Assembly (NCBI GenBank): GCA_039621445.1
Contig: CP154955.1
Location: 54,813,341 to 54,877,340 of the forward strand
Reading direction: 5' to 3'
Length of the DNA stretch: 64,000 nt
From: Euglena gracilis
Lineage: Eukaryota > Euglenida > Euglenophyceae > Euglenales
Part shown: one piece after another, positions 32,848 to 43,091 of the stretch
Layout: each line of letters begins with the position of its first letter
Position numbering within the stretch: the stretch's first letter is position 1
Notes under the pieces: generated by a model
The model's input: the letters and a program-made list of their open reading frames with translations, nothing else
Told to the model about the DNA's origin: nothing
The model's database searches: none
Made by a program: the position numbers and the translations under genes

Positions 32848-32899
32848 CCCCCGTATCCAGGCATTACGTGAAATTGGGCTGGTTTTTTGATTCTTATCT

Positions 32900-34389
32900 T
32901 CAAAAACTTTTTTTCCTCTTCTTTTTCCTCCCGGATAAAGTTTTACATTTCATCCTTGTCTTCGGCTGACCCGGCTGACTTATGTCCCTTAGGGCTTGTG
33001 AAGCTGGGTACGCGAACCGACTAAAGATATTGGCTATGGTGTTTTCTTTACCCGGGATATTTCCCACCATCAAATCATACTTGGGGAAAATTTGGTGCCA
33101 TCTCACCCTCCTCCAAACCGGACCACTGGGGGTGTATACGACCTCCCTTGTCCAAGACTCCAAACTTTGGTGGTCGTTTAAAACCAAAAACAGGTTGCAA
33201 TCCCATCCAACTTTCCCACTTTTGTAGTGCCAAAATTATGGCATACGTCTCCAACTCCATGGGGGTCCATTTTCTTTGCCCCTCGGTCAATTTTCGAGCC
33301 ACAAAAGCCACTGCACAGTTTTTTTTCAAATCACATCTTGGGCTGTGGGTCCTCCTCCCCCCTCCTTCATTTGCTCTAACGTTTCCCCCACGGCGTACCC
33401 GCTGGAATCAACCCTTAGCACAAAGGGTTTATCTGGGTCTACTCAGATAAACATTAGGCCCGAACACAATCGTTTTTTCAGCTCCCCGAAAGCTTTCAAA
33501 TCCTCCCCATCAAATTCACAGGTTTTCGACTTCCTTTCTTTCCCACCTCCCTGGGGACTTTCAATTTACCTTCAAACCGGGCTGCAACTTCCGCATACAT
33601 GTGAATGTATGCATTGTAATAATTTTTGAAACACAAAAAGGCTCTCAAAGCTGTAATTGTTTTCGGAACTTCACACTTTTCGATCGCTCGTAGCCTACCC
33701 GGTGCTGGCCTCCTAGTCCTATTTCCTAAAACTTGTCCACAAAATTCAACCTCCTCCACAAAAAGTTTGGCTTTGAATTCATCAGCCACCAAAAGTTCCG
33801 TTTTGAGCACCTCCAACGCCCTCCTCAAAACTTTTTCAGGTGCCCCCACCAGGTCCTCCTCTTCCCCAAACGTTGACCCCACCAGTATATCATCTATGTA
33901 CCCTGTGGCGATATCCCGTACTGGTGTCAAACGGTCATTGATCATTTGCTGAAGTTGCTGGGGGGACATTTGTCAAACCCATCACGTTCACCCTCCACTT
34001 AAAAATGCCTTCGGGGGTAAAAGAACACGTTATGGGTCGACTTTCTGGGTGTAAAGGTTGTTGGTCAAAAGCTTGCTTCAAACATTTGGTTTGCACCATG
34101 TTTGACCAAAATTTCTTCAATTTTTGGTAGGGGGTAGTTGCATCGCCTTGTTTGGCTGTTTGGACCCCTGAGGTCCACCACCCCCCTCCAAGGAAAATCG
34201 TTGGATTTTTTTTGGTACTGGAAAAGTCTGGGACAACCTTTCAGAAATGTTGGCTGTGGCTGGCTCAATGTATTTTTTGTCAAGCCAGTCTTGTGTGATT
34301 TTTTCCTCTTTCTGTGTGATTCAGTCCTCTTTCCTTTCACCGTGCGTGAAAAAAGGCTTCTGTCTGGTTGGCTTCCCCCCCCCCCTTAA
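32900..34389 (-). pseudogene. pol: Element 1 reverse transcriptase and RNase H, broken
   Basis: RT: WRGVVDLRGPNSQTRRCNYP and LPKIEEILVKHGANQMFEAS (34065-34230), TPEGIFKWRVNVMGLTNVPP (33935-34010), then RDIATGYIDDILVGSTFGEE with the Y-I-D-D catalytic box (33850-33920) and the thumb/connection KFCGQVL-like EFCGQVLGNRTRRPAPGRLR. RNase H: AVAFVARKLTEGQRKWTPME and LETYAIILALQKWESWMG (33190-33330), then YDLMVGNIPGKENTIANIFS (33020-33090). The order and motifs are Ty3-like. Stops and frame changes occur near 33460, 33960 and 34060. Confidence 0.8.
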
Positions 34390-34566
34390 ATGGTATGTAT
34401 GTATAACCATATTGCCCTCTTTCGGGGGGGTCTGGAAATAGCGATGATCCCCCTGTAATCTTGCAAAGTTTGTTCCCTCAACTTGGCTACCCGTTCATCC
34501 TATTTTTCGTCCTCCCCCTCCCTTGCAATTATCATTCAGTTGATGGCTTGCACTGGGGGGGTCACT

Positions 34567-35210
34567 TCACCCCAAATTCGTGGCAACCTCCCTTAGGTCC
34601 TCATCACTTAAAAATTGCAATTCCTGGACCAACCCTTCCAAAGGCAAACAAAGGCCAAGTTTTTGCAACCGAAAAGAAGACCCGTCCGCCACATTCACAT
34701 TGTCCACTGAAAAATTTGCGTCATCTCTTAATTTTTGCGGACCCCTCCGCCTTTCAACACCCTGCAAAAAAATCAGGTCCGGGCTGTATTTTACCAACGC
34801 CTTATTGTGTGGAAAAATTCCCAGTTTTGCCTCTGCCAACCATAGATAAGAAAGCATGGCATCAACTTTGATGTTTGCCTCATAAAATTCAACCTCATGT
34901 TCAACACCCAGGTTCCCTTTCCTCATTCCATTTTTGTTGAAGGATCATTTTCACCTTAGCACATCTGCTCCCCCCCCGTCAAAGTTTGCCCATTGGCCGT
35001 TTCAAACCTCAACGGGTCCTTAGCACGATACATTAGGTTGGTACCCGACCAACCCTTGTCCAATGTGGTTTGCATCCGCCCCGTGTCAATCGAAATTCTG
35101 GCCGTTTTTTCCTCTCCATCTGCCAACCTAATCTTGGTTTTCACCAGTAGTTGTGTGTCCTCCCCGAATTTTTTTGCTCCTCCCCGAGTTTTTGTCCCCT
35201 CAACGCTCAT
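34567..35210 (-). pseudogene. Element 1 aspartic protease
   Basis: VKTKIRLADGEEKTARISID continues into T-G, the D-T-G active site (35090-35110). The flap region and the terminal motif MLSYLWLAEAKLGIFPHNKA (34790-34870, the usual D-x-I-L-G-x-x-W-L region) follow in a second ORF. It processes the Gag-Pol polyprotein in intact retroelements. A frameshift at about 34950 separates the two halves. Confidence 0.65.
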
Positions 35211-35730
35211 TTTTTCAGCAAAACAATTTTTTTCTTCCCTGGGGCTGCCCCCCCTGGGAGGGTTGCCTTCTGTTGATCAACACAAGCCCACACCGCCCAA
35301 CGAGTACCCCTAAAAATCCTCCCAGCAGCCTCAAACAACTCTGTCTCCTTGGGAAAATAAATCTTTTTGACAGCAATAGCCTCCAGATTTTTCACCCACC
35401 TCCCATTCCAGTCTGGACATATGCAGATCGCCCTTCAATTAGAATTTTGCAATTTTTCAGCCACCACAGGCCACAAAGTCCAGGCGTGGTTCATCCGCAA
35501 CGTTTTTTCCGCCCCCAATCCTTTTTCATGGCATGATCATCCTCCCCATAATAATTTTCGCACCTGGCATTTTGGCTGGTTGCAAAACAATCCCGTTCAG
35601 CCTTAACCTGAAATTCCTTTTCAATCTCCTCCATACAAACTTTCCTAACAGCATAGTCCTCCCTACGATATCTCCTTTTTTGCTCCAACACGGTTAACAA
35701 TGCTCCACCAGTTGTTTGGGCATCCTCCAT
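35207..35730 (-). pseudogene. Element 1 Dam-methylase-like domain upstream of RT
   Basis: Two ORFs together show ERDCFATSQNARCENYYGED, DHAMKKDWG, a WTLWPVV stretch, CICPDWNGRWVKNLEA and IYFPKETELFEAAGR. This is the D-x-F-A-x-x-x-N-x-x-C-x-x-Y ... W ... P-x-W pattern of the phage-type DNA N6-adenine methylase (Dam-like) domain known from DIRS retroelements. The same order of motifs precedes RT in element 2 (DAFSSKAHSRLSNYWSSRTN). The N-P-P-W/Y catalytic motif is not intact here. The role in the element is unknown. Confidence 0.5.
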
Positions 35731-35889
35731 TTTTTCTGGGTGTCAACTGTCATTCCATACCCTCCCAACTTTTCTCGGTGAGTCCTCTCCCCAGGAATAA
35801 ACTCAGGCAGGTCTGGCAATCACAAGGTTTGTTTTGTAGCTTGCTCATGTTTTCGCCGCCCTAGATTCGGGTCGGTTTTTGATATCCCC

Positions 35890-36257
35890 AATCTGAAAAA
35901 TACAATAATCAACAGCGACAAAAGTCAGATTTTGAACACAGGGTCTTTTCCGCAAAAGCCCATGACGGGGTTTTCAATCCACCACAACTTTGTTTTAAAA
36001 TATTCGACAATTTACAAAGCTTTTTTGACCAGCCTATCTGCCCCCTCCAAATTTCTGCCTCCCAATGTTTTGGCCAAGCCACCCCCGCAGCGATGATCTG
36101 AAAATATCCGTGGAGGGTACCTCCAATATCTCCACTCCAAAATAGTTGCACAGTGGGTTGTGTTAAATCTGTGGTTTATGTCCACTAAAACCACCTTAAA
36201 CCCCTGCTCTCTCAGGCAAACCCCAACCGAACCCTTACCGCAAAAAAGGTCCAAGGC
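35890..36257 (-). pseudogene. Element 1 SAM-dependent DNA methyltransferase-like domain
   Basis: LDLFCGKGSVGVCLREQGFK followed by VVLVDINHRFN is the SAM-binding motif I (D-L-F-x-G-x-G) and the acidic end of strand 2. GGRNLEGADRLVKKAL then continues, in another frame, to KLWWIENPVMGF (35960-36000), the E-N-P/V motif of cytosine-methylase-like enzymes. Where the P-C catalytic loop should stand, the sequence reads IIAAGV then WPKH, so the loop seems deleted. Cytosine-methylase-like domains inside retroelements are known from algae and dinoflagellates. The placement between nucleocapsid and the Dam-like domain supports capture by the element. Confidence 0.6.
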
Positions 36258-36399
36258 CCTTTTCTATACCGAAGGCTGTGCTCGATCCCTTATGGGATCT
36301 GATTCGTTTACAGATTTGCACGTCACGTACGCACGCACCCGACACATTGGACACACCTTGCGCAGAGATCTCCTGTGATGGCAGATTTTTCATCGTGTT

Positions 36400-36907
36400 T
36401 TAACTCGCGCGAGATTTCTCATGACACCTGGGATTTGGTTTGTCTGTGTCTGGGGCTGGGTATGCAAGCCCGTGGCGGGACCCGCCCCAATGGTCCACCT
36501 CGGCTATCCTAGCATCGGTTTCCTTTCCCCCTTCCTTTGCCTTTGCCTTTTCTACCATCCTGGTCATTTCCCCTAGTCCAGTCATTTCCATTGTTTCCTT
36601 TCCCCCAAGAATTATTTCCTTTCTCCTTTCCTTTGCCTTTGCCTTTGCCACCACGAGATTGTGAATCAAAATTCTGTTGATTTGACTGCCACCACTGATT
36701 TCCCTGCGAATTGGAATTGGCATTGGAATTCACCCAGAAACATTTCTCCATCCCCCTCCCCAACGGCCAAATTGAGATTGCTCGGGCGGTGGAAATGACT
36801 GTGATCGAATCACTGGCACTAGATTTTGCGCTGGGGGGTTCACGTTTGCACCTGTCGCCTGGAGCTGCCACCTGTGAATCTGATTTTCTAACGGACGGTT
36901 TTATCAC
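36400..36907 (-). pseudogene. gag: Element 1 nucleocapsid region of gag
   Basis: The frame reads NQWWQSNQQNFDSQSRGGKG and then a Gly/Lys-rich tract (GKGKGKEKGNNSWGKGNNG). A cysteine cluster follows downstream (CPMC ... C at about 36345-36375), where a CCHC knuckle would lie, but its His is lost or out of frame. Nucleocapsid modules bind the element RNA. Its position between the capsid-like region and the methyltransferase domain fits the end of gag. Confidence 0.5.
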
Positions 36908-36921
36908 CGTTTCGCCCCCTT

Positions 36922-37943
36922 TTGCTGACCGTTATGGGGAGGGTGTCCTGGACCCCTTGGCCCTATCTTCCCTTGCAGACCTGGCCCTTCGATTTCCAAA
37001 CCCATTTGGCTCTCTGGAACCGTGTAGCATGTCTTTATTATCCCTGGATGTCAATTTTCGCTCAACAAAACGTAAAATTTCTTCAGCCCCAATTTTTGCT
37101 GTTCCTCCACGTTTTTAATCCTTTAATCTGTGCCTGTGATTGGTTTCCCACTGACCTCTTCCAGTTTGTCGCAAATCGTAGTATCAGGCAAAAAGACTTG
37201 AACTCCAGCGGTGAAACTTTCGAAACCTTGCAGGGCTTTTCCCCAGTGACACGTTCCACGGCACAAACAATGTTTTCCTCAGTTGCAGGCCCTCCAGGGT
37301 GCATTTCGACGTTCTGTCGACAGGCTTATTTCTTTTCCTCCTCTTGAGCGACACAATGCAAAAATAAATTTGGCAATTTCCTCTTGACCAGCCGTTCTAC
37401 CTCATTGTCAGTGGTGCTTTTCACCTGCCTCCAGGCCATTTTAAATTTTATGACAAAGTCTCGCCATTCCCGTTCGGAAATTTTTAATTGGTTCACGAGA
37501 TTGACATCATACGATTTTTTTCTGGCACATTCAGACTGAGGTCCAGCATATTTCCCGTCAATCCTGTCAAATTCTCTTCGAAAGATGTTTTTCCGTCAAA
37601 TTCCATTCGGAATTGCAATTCCTTTGATTTGTGTTGTCAAGCGTCATTGCAAAAAGCTTGAGTTTGAGTGGATCAGACACATTTCCAGTAAAGTAACCAA
37701 CGTCATGAAATATTGCACCCAATCACGCACAAGGGACGACCAGCCTTTTGGCTGTCCAGAAATTTTTGGAGCTACCAGGGTTTTCATCAATTGATGTGTT
37801 GCCACTGGATTTGATGAAACCAGCCCTGCACCTGCACGCGCTGCCCCCACAGGTCTTGCACAAACCTGCCTGACATGTGTCGCATGCGTCCCTGGTTCAG
37901 CGTATTCATAGCCTTCAATTTCAACCGGATTTTTCTCAATCAA
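36922..37943 (-). pseudogene. gag: Element 1 probable capsid region of gag
   Basis: Frames include PKISGQPKGWSSLVRDWVQY followed by FMTLVTLLEMCLI (37644-37810) and VCAVERVTGEKPCKVSKVSP (37083-37290). The W-x-x-F/V-R-D-W-V-Q-Y-F character is reminiscent of Ty3-type capsids, but no diagnostic motif is complete. Broken by stops. Confidence 0.4.
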
Positions 37944-38212
37944 ATCGTTGTAACCAAACTGATCAAACTCCTTAATTTCTGCTTTGGCAGCTTATTTGTC
38001 TCCCGTTTCCTTTGTCAGACCAACTTTCGCAGATTTGGCAGACTCCGATTGCTGATTTTTCATCACCAACAGCTCAGCCTGAAACAAATAAAAAAAATAA
38101 TAAAATAGATAATAAATCCTGCTTTTACTCAATTTTTTCGCTCCTGTTGTTCTTTAAGAAGTTCACTGGAGTGTTGTTGCAGTAAAACTCCAACCTTCTG
38201 TTTCATTGAAAA

Positions 38213-40400
38213 TTAATTTTCTGCCCGAACTTTCTCAAACTTCCCCTCCCTTTCACTCAGCCTCAACCTTTCCTGCAACATTCCACTGATAATCACCGCC
38301 AAAGTGTTTCTCGTTTGCAGCCCCAACTCCCTTTGCACCTGCAAGCGAATTTTTTCCTCACTCTTGTTAATCAGGTCGCACACTTTCTCAATGAGAAAAT
38401 CTTTCCGACCCAGAAAATTCTCCAACCTCCCCAAACGATCATTCAGAGCTTTGCTCTCTCGCTCCTTATATCATCCTCAGGCCTTGTGTTGCAAACACCC
38501 TGTGGCAATATCTGAACACGCTGGCAACTGGTGTATCTCTGAGCAATGCCAGCTCTGCACTTCCCATCTGGGGTTAAATACATACTATAGCCAGGCACTG
38601 TGAAAAATTCCTTCAATTTCTCAGCCCGTGCCTGAATTTTGGCACACTCAGTCTCCACCAAACCTTTTTATTGCTGAAAAATGATCCCAAAGCGTCCCTC
38701 CAGACCAGAGCTTAGCTCACCGATTGCAGATTTGGCCTGATTAACAGCAATTTCCTGTTGGTTTTCTTTCTCCCTTGTTACACCGCCGTGTGCATTTCCC
38801 CCACAAATGTTTCCAAAAACGACAGCTTCTGAGAAAATCTTTCTCGTTTTTTCTTAACCCCTCAACCTGGACCTCGAAAACGTGTTTACTCCATTCTCCA
38901 CATTCTTCACCTTTTCAGCAAACTGCCGTTCCATTTCCGCACTCAACAAAACCCTTTGGCATTGGTCCAGATTTTGCATCTTTTCACCATTTTGCTGAAA
39001 CTGCAAAAGCAATTTGTTTACGGCTGATCTCAGTTCAGCCTGAATTTCACGTTTCACCACTGCATTGTGATCAGCCATTCGCTGATTATGCATGCGCAAT
39101 GCCTCATTGACCACAATCAATGTCTGCCCGTGTGACATGGTCAATGCCTGATTTAGCCTGTTTTCTGCCTCACCCACCGTAATTTAAGCCGTTTTTCCAG
39201 GATTTTTACCTTCCTGCACCAAAAGTCTGCATGTAAATATTCAATTTTGCAACTTATTTCTTCACCCCATTTGTTCCAATCATCATCAGACTGGCCATAA
39301 CCCGATTCCATTACCACATCTTGCTGATTTTCAGGGTTTTCGGACCCAGTTTCTGCAGAAAAACTGGTGTCTGGCTGTAATTTTTGTGGCTGTGTCTGTA
39401 GAAAATATGGCTTAATTGGCTGAAAAATCTTGGCTGGGCCTGTGTTTGAAGACACTGTTAACGCTGGCTGAAAAACCTACCCACACATCTGGGCTGGCCC
39501 CATGATTGCTGGGACAGATGTCTCAGCCGAAAACTGCTGAGCTGGGTGAAAAAACTGCCCAGGCATTTGGGCTGGGACAGATATCTCCGCCGAAAACGCC
39601 GGGATGGCTGAAGAACCTGCATCTTGGCTGCAGCTGGCTGTGCTGACTGCGATTCTGAACTTTGTGTTAAAAGCAATGGTTCTGGATGGGCTGTTAAACG
39701 CAGAACGTTTTGTTCTGGCCCTGGGCTGCTGTCTCTGGACGACACAGAAATTTGCTGAAAACCTGAAAAACGTTTTTTACTGGCCACATGCCAGCAGCTT
39801 TCATTCTTTGAAAAACCATTTGCTGAGTTATTGCGTTTTGAGCCTGTTTTTCTTCCTGTGTTTCGCCCTTCGTATGCTGGGGGGTCTGATTCGTTTTCAC
39901 TGTCATGCAGTGGAACCAGTTGTAAATTTTCTGGCCCTGCCACCGTGATCGGCCTTATACATGTAATTAACCCCCTGTCCGAATCAGAATAAGATTCTGA
40001 TTCCTGTGTCGTTCCTGATAATTCTGAAGCCGATAAAGTTCCTGTAGCCTGAGAATTGATTTCTGCCACGGATTCCATCATGATTTGCAATGATGCCACT
40101 GGTTCTGAAAACTGGGCTGCATAAAATTCACTTTCCTTTTCATTCTGAAAATAAAATTTCTGTCACAGATCTCGAAAAATTTTCATCACAATCTGAAATT
40201 CGGACAGATTGGCTGGGAAACGAGCAGATTTCTGCAGAGTGTTCTGAATTTTCACAGACCAGCGGGTTGGTGAAACTGTCCTCATGTACCATTTTGCTGG
40301 CAGAGCCAGCGGAACAAATCTCTCCGAAGATGTTAACCGAATCTGAAAAATCCTCATTGATTCTGCTGGCAGAGGCAGCAAAACAGTCCTCTGCGACCAT
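38213..40400 (-). pseudogene. gag: Element 1 N-terminal gag, coiled-coil rich
   Basis: An ATG at 40400, only about 18 bases after the LTR end, starts MVAEDCFAASASRINEDFSD. Downstream frames (39458-40099, 38854-39177, 38213-38661) are Gln/Glu/Lys-rich with heptad-like stretches (NEALRMHNQRMADHNAVVKR; NKLLLQFQQNGEKMQNLDQC). It is probably the N-terminal scaffold part of gag. Several frameshifts. No known domain. Confidence 0.45.
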
Positions 40401-40417
40401 GTTTGCCGGTCCTACAG

Positions 40418-40845
40418 TGTACGTCCTACCCCGGCTTTTCTACTTATGCTTTCCTCCCGAAAAGCCCGTGGGGGGAGTAACAATAAAATTTGCTTCCCTT
40501 TTCACCTTTTGAATGCGAAGCACACAAGCAGAAGAATTGGTGGGACCGCATTCCCTTACATGAAAGTGACTTTTGCTCTTTAGAGCTTTGTAAAAGAAAG
40601 AAATAAAACTTGTATTCAAATGGGACTTCGCCCTCAGAATTCTAAAAGGGGTTTGCAAAGCACCAAACCCAATAACCTTGAATTAGGAACTAGTTACTTT
40701 CGCTAAGCTTTCGCTAGCATTGAGATTCTCTCTTTGTCTTATGGTTTAACCATGCCACTGTGTACAGCCCGGCCGTAGTCAGATTGTAGGCCGTAGCCCA
40801 TTGTATCTGGTACACAGTGCCATGACAGAATGGCTGCCTGGTACA
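40418..40845 (-). repeat. 428-bp LTR (repeat B'), 5' LTR of element 1
   Basis: On the minus strand it begins TGTACCAGGCAGCC and ends GGACGTACA, so the termini are TGTAC...GTACA. The copy at 58630-59057 is exactly the same length and begins and ends TGTACC...GACGTGCA in opposite orientation. The element 1 gag ATG follows within 20 bases. The purine tract GGGAGGGGGATG lies immediately before it on the minus strand and could be the polypurine tract of element 2, which would make this LTR shared between the two elements. Confidence 0.75.
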
Positions 40846-41306
40846 CATCCCCCTCCCAGGGGTCTGCCCGATTTCACCGTGTTTGGAGCACAAAGCGCAA
40901 AAAAATTCTGGCGCGCATGCTGTGCTTCGTGTGTCTTCTTACTTGACACCGTAGTGTCTTTGTGGTCTTGAATCTGCGCGATCAATGTGTTATCCACCAA
41001 ACTTAATGTGATTCCGCCATTGTGTCTTCAAACGGTGTTGAACGCGATGATTAAGTGCGTATTCACGCTCGAGACTTCCCTCATTTTGTGGGACTACGCC
41101 CATTTCAGCCATAGCTGATTATACGAGGCAGGAAACCCTCAACGTTTGTGGATTTCCTTGAAGTACTCACCCATGTGTGGGTCTTGTACCAAGGTCATTT
41201 CAGTTGGACGTAAGTCTAAGGTATCCTTGTCAGGATCATCCATTTTGATCCGGGGGATAACCCAACTTTTGCTTGTATTTCCCTGGGCAGTTCGGTTTTG
41301 AGCATT

Positions 41307-42723
41307 TCATTTGTGGAGGTACATCTGCAAATTTTCCCAGAAAACTCTCGGAAAAGTTGCAGGCCATATGTAATAGTTCCATCTTGGATGGTTTGCTGGT
41401 ACCTGTGGTGGCATCCCAAGCAGAGCGTTGAAATCAACGTTATGCGCGCGGGATGCACAGGCACAGCGGGTTATGTGTGGTTTCAGAATGGTTCCAACCC
41501 ATTCTGAATAATGTTCGTAACCATGTCGTTCAGGTGGATAGTCAGGCAATAACCACCATTGTGTGGTTTCCGAAACCGTTGAAGGCTTTGTAAAGAGTGG
41601 GTAAATGACTCGTTTCCAGTCGTCATCATTGAAGAGTAAGGGCAATCGCGCTTTTGTACATTCCACAGCAAGTCTGATTCCGCCGGAATCAGTTTGGAAG
41701 TCAAAGGCGATTCTGCCGCGGTCAAAAGCCTCAGCTTTCTTGAAGCTTTTGTGTTGGTACGTTTGTCGTTTTGTTTTGTAGAAATTGAGGAAATCTCCCA
41801 GAACGTCCTCGCTTCCGGGTACGATCTTGAGATTTTCGCCATCTGCGGGCAAATATATGTCTGCCCGTAGGCAGTTGACACAGAAAACTGGTACGTCGCG
41901 GTCTCTGTCCTCTTCCGACCACCGGAAGTTGTTCAGTTTTCTCCAGACAAGGATGCAATGACCGCAAATCAAAGCGGCTGTATTTGGAACGAACTCATTG
42001 TGATGAAAATTTTTCCGTTTGTTGTCAGCATAACAGACATCCACAGCCGGCATGCTGTTACGAATGTTGTGACAGACCGTACAGAGCCAGGTTGTTCGGC
42101 CATTCGGCCTATTGTCAAACAAGAAGGTTTCCCCAAGGTATTTGGCAAACACTCTTGGTGATCTCGCATTGTAGAATCGCCAAATATGACGGACAAAGTA
42201 GTTATGCTTCTGATCATTGAAGAAGAGTGGTTCAATCCACTTGTTCAACAAAATTCCGCGTTTGCTGGCTGATTGTATCATGGCAATGCGTTCTTCAACG
42301 CTCGGCAGGTTGCAGATAATGTCCTCTTGCCAAAGAGTGGCGTTATCGTCAACCGGAATGTTTTCCTCTTGCGAGGTCTCAGACATTGTATCTTGTCGAG
42401 TTCTACCTCGGAGGGTAGAAGTGACCCGGCTTTCCCGGCCACTTCGGTATATGCTGGTGCTGTTGTGGTAGCAGCTGGGTTCTTCGCCGCTTTCCTGATT
42501 TGCTACCACTCCCAGGTGGAGGTGGTTTTGGTTCGTTGTGTCGTTCAGCAGGTTTGCACGGTTCTGCAGGCTGTGGTTTAGCCTTAGGTTTACTGCCTTT
42601 CTCTTTCCGATGTGGCGGAAGGAGGCGTTCTCCAGGCGACTTTGGAGCAGATTTGACCGTTGGTGTGGTGGTAGGTGGTACGTCAGGAGCCGTCGGTACC
42701 ACCTGTTCAGGTGTGTGTACCAC
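41307..42723 (-). CDS. ORF Z: unrecognised protein with zinc-ribbon-like cysteines
   Basis: The long frame (42509-41307) gives 400 residues. Its N-terminal 70 residues are Ser/Thr-rich. A Pro/Lys-rich extension in another frame (42723-42403: KSAPKSPGERLLPPHRKEKG) probably belongs to it. The body carries WLCTVCHNIRNSMPAVDVCY, ALICGHCILVWRKLNNFRWS and VPVFCVNCLRADIYLPADGE, three C-x2-C pairs plus H residues consistent with zinc ribbons, then ILKPHITRCACASRAHNVDF. No family recognised. It is the last gene of element 2 and follows ORF Y in the same orientation. The uninterrupted 400-codon frame suggests recent function or a young insertion. Confidence 0.6.
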
Positions 42724-43091
42724 TACGTGTGTTGTGTCATGTGGTGGCTTTGTTCGACCGTAGTCGATTCAGTTGTTGTCACCACTTCGGGTGTTTGGAC
42801 GTCAGGAGTAGAGCTGGCCGCGTCTGCCGCCAGTGCTGTGGTGGAAGCCGTAGCTTCTTGTGTTGGTTCTCGCCAAGTCCCATGTCACGGGGACTTCGCG
42901 TTGAAGAAGAAGACCTCGATCGCACCATTGCAACCATCGAGGCTACGCCACTTCGGACGCTTCCGAGGACGCGTTCTGCAGCGCGTCCAACTTGTGGTGG
43001 TATGAGTATAAAATCGTCTGGGTCTTGGTCTCTGTCGACACCTTCCCGTTGTTGTCTTGTGATCAGTTCGCGAAATGCGATTATCTCAGTA

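Larger units (their letters stand above)
29222..40845 (-). mobile_element. Element 1: decayed Ty3-like LTR retroelement with methyltransferase domains
   Basis: Read on the minus strand: 5' LTR (40845-40418), gag with coiled coil (40400-36400), a SAM-methyltransferase-like domain (36257-35890), a Dam-like domain (35730-35207), aspartic protease (35210-34567), RT-RNase H (34389-32900), integrase (32847-31320), a tandem array (30702-30323) and a 3' untranslated region (30121-29222). RT before integrase makes it Ty3-like. The 3' LTR is absent: the sequence stops at a purine tract (CACACAGGGGGTGGG) where an LTR should begin, and joins the DIRS-like RT. It is broken throughout by frameshifts and stops. 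Confidence 0.75.

Noticed and set aside
35890-36257. A bacterial-type restriction-modification methylase from contamination
   Set aside because: It is embedded in gag-pol order with matching decay on both sides, and the neighbouring introns and retroelements are eukaryotic.
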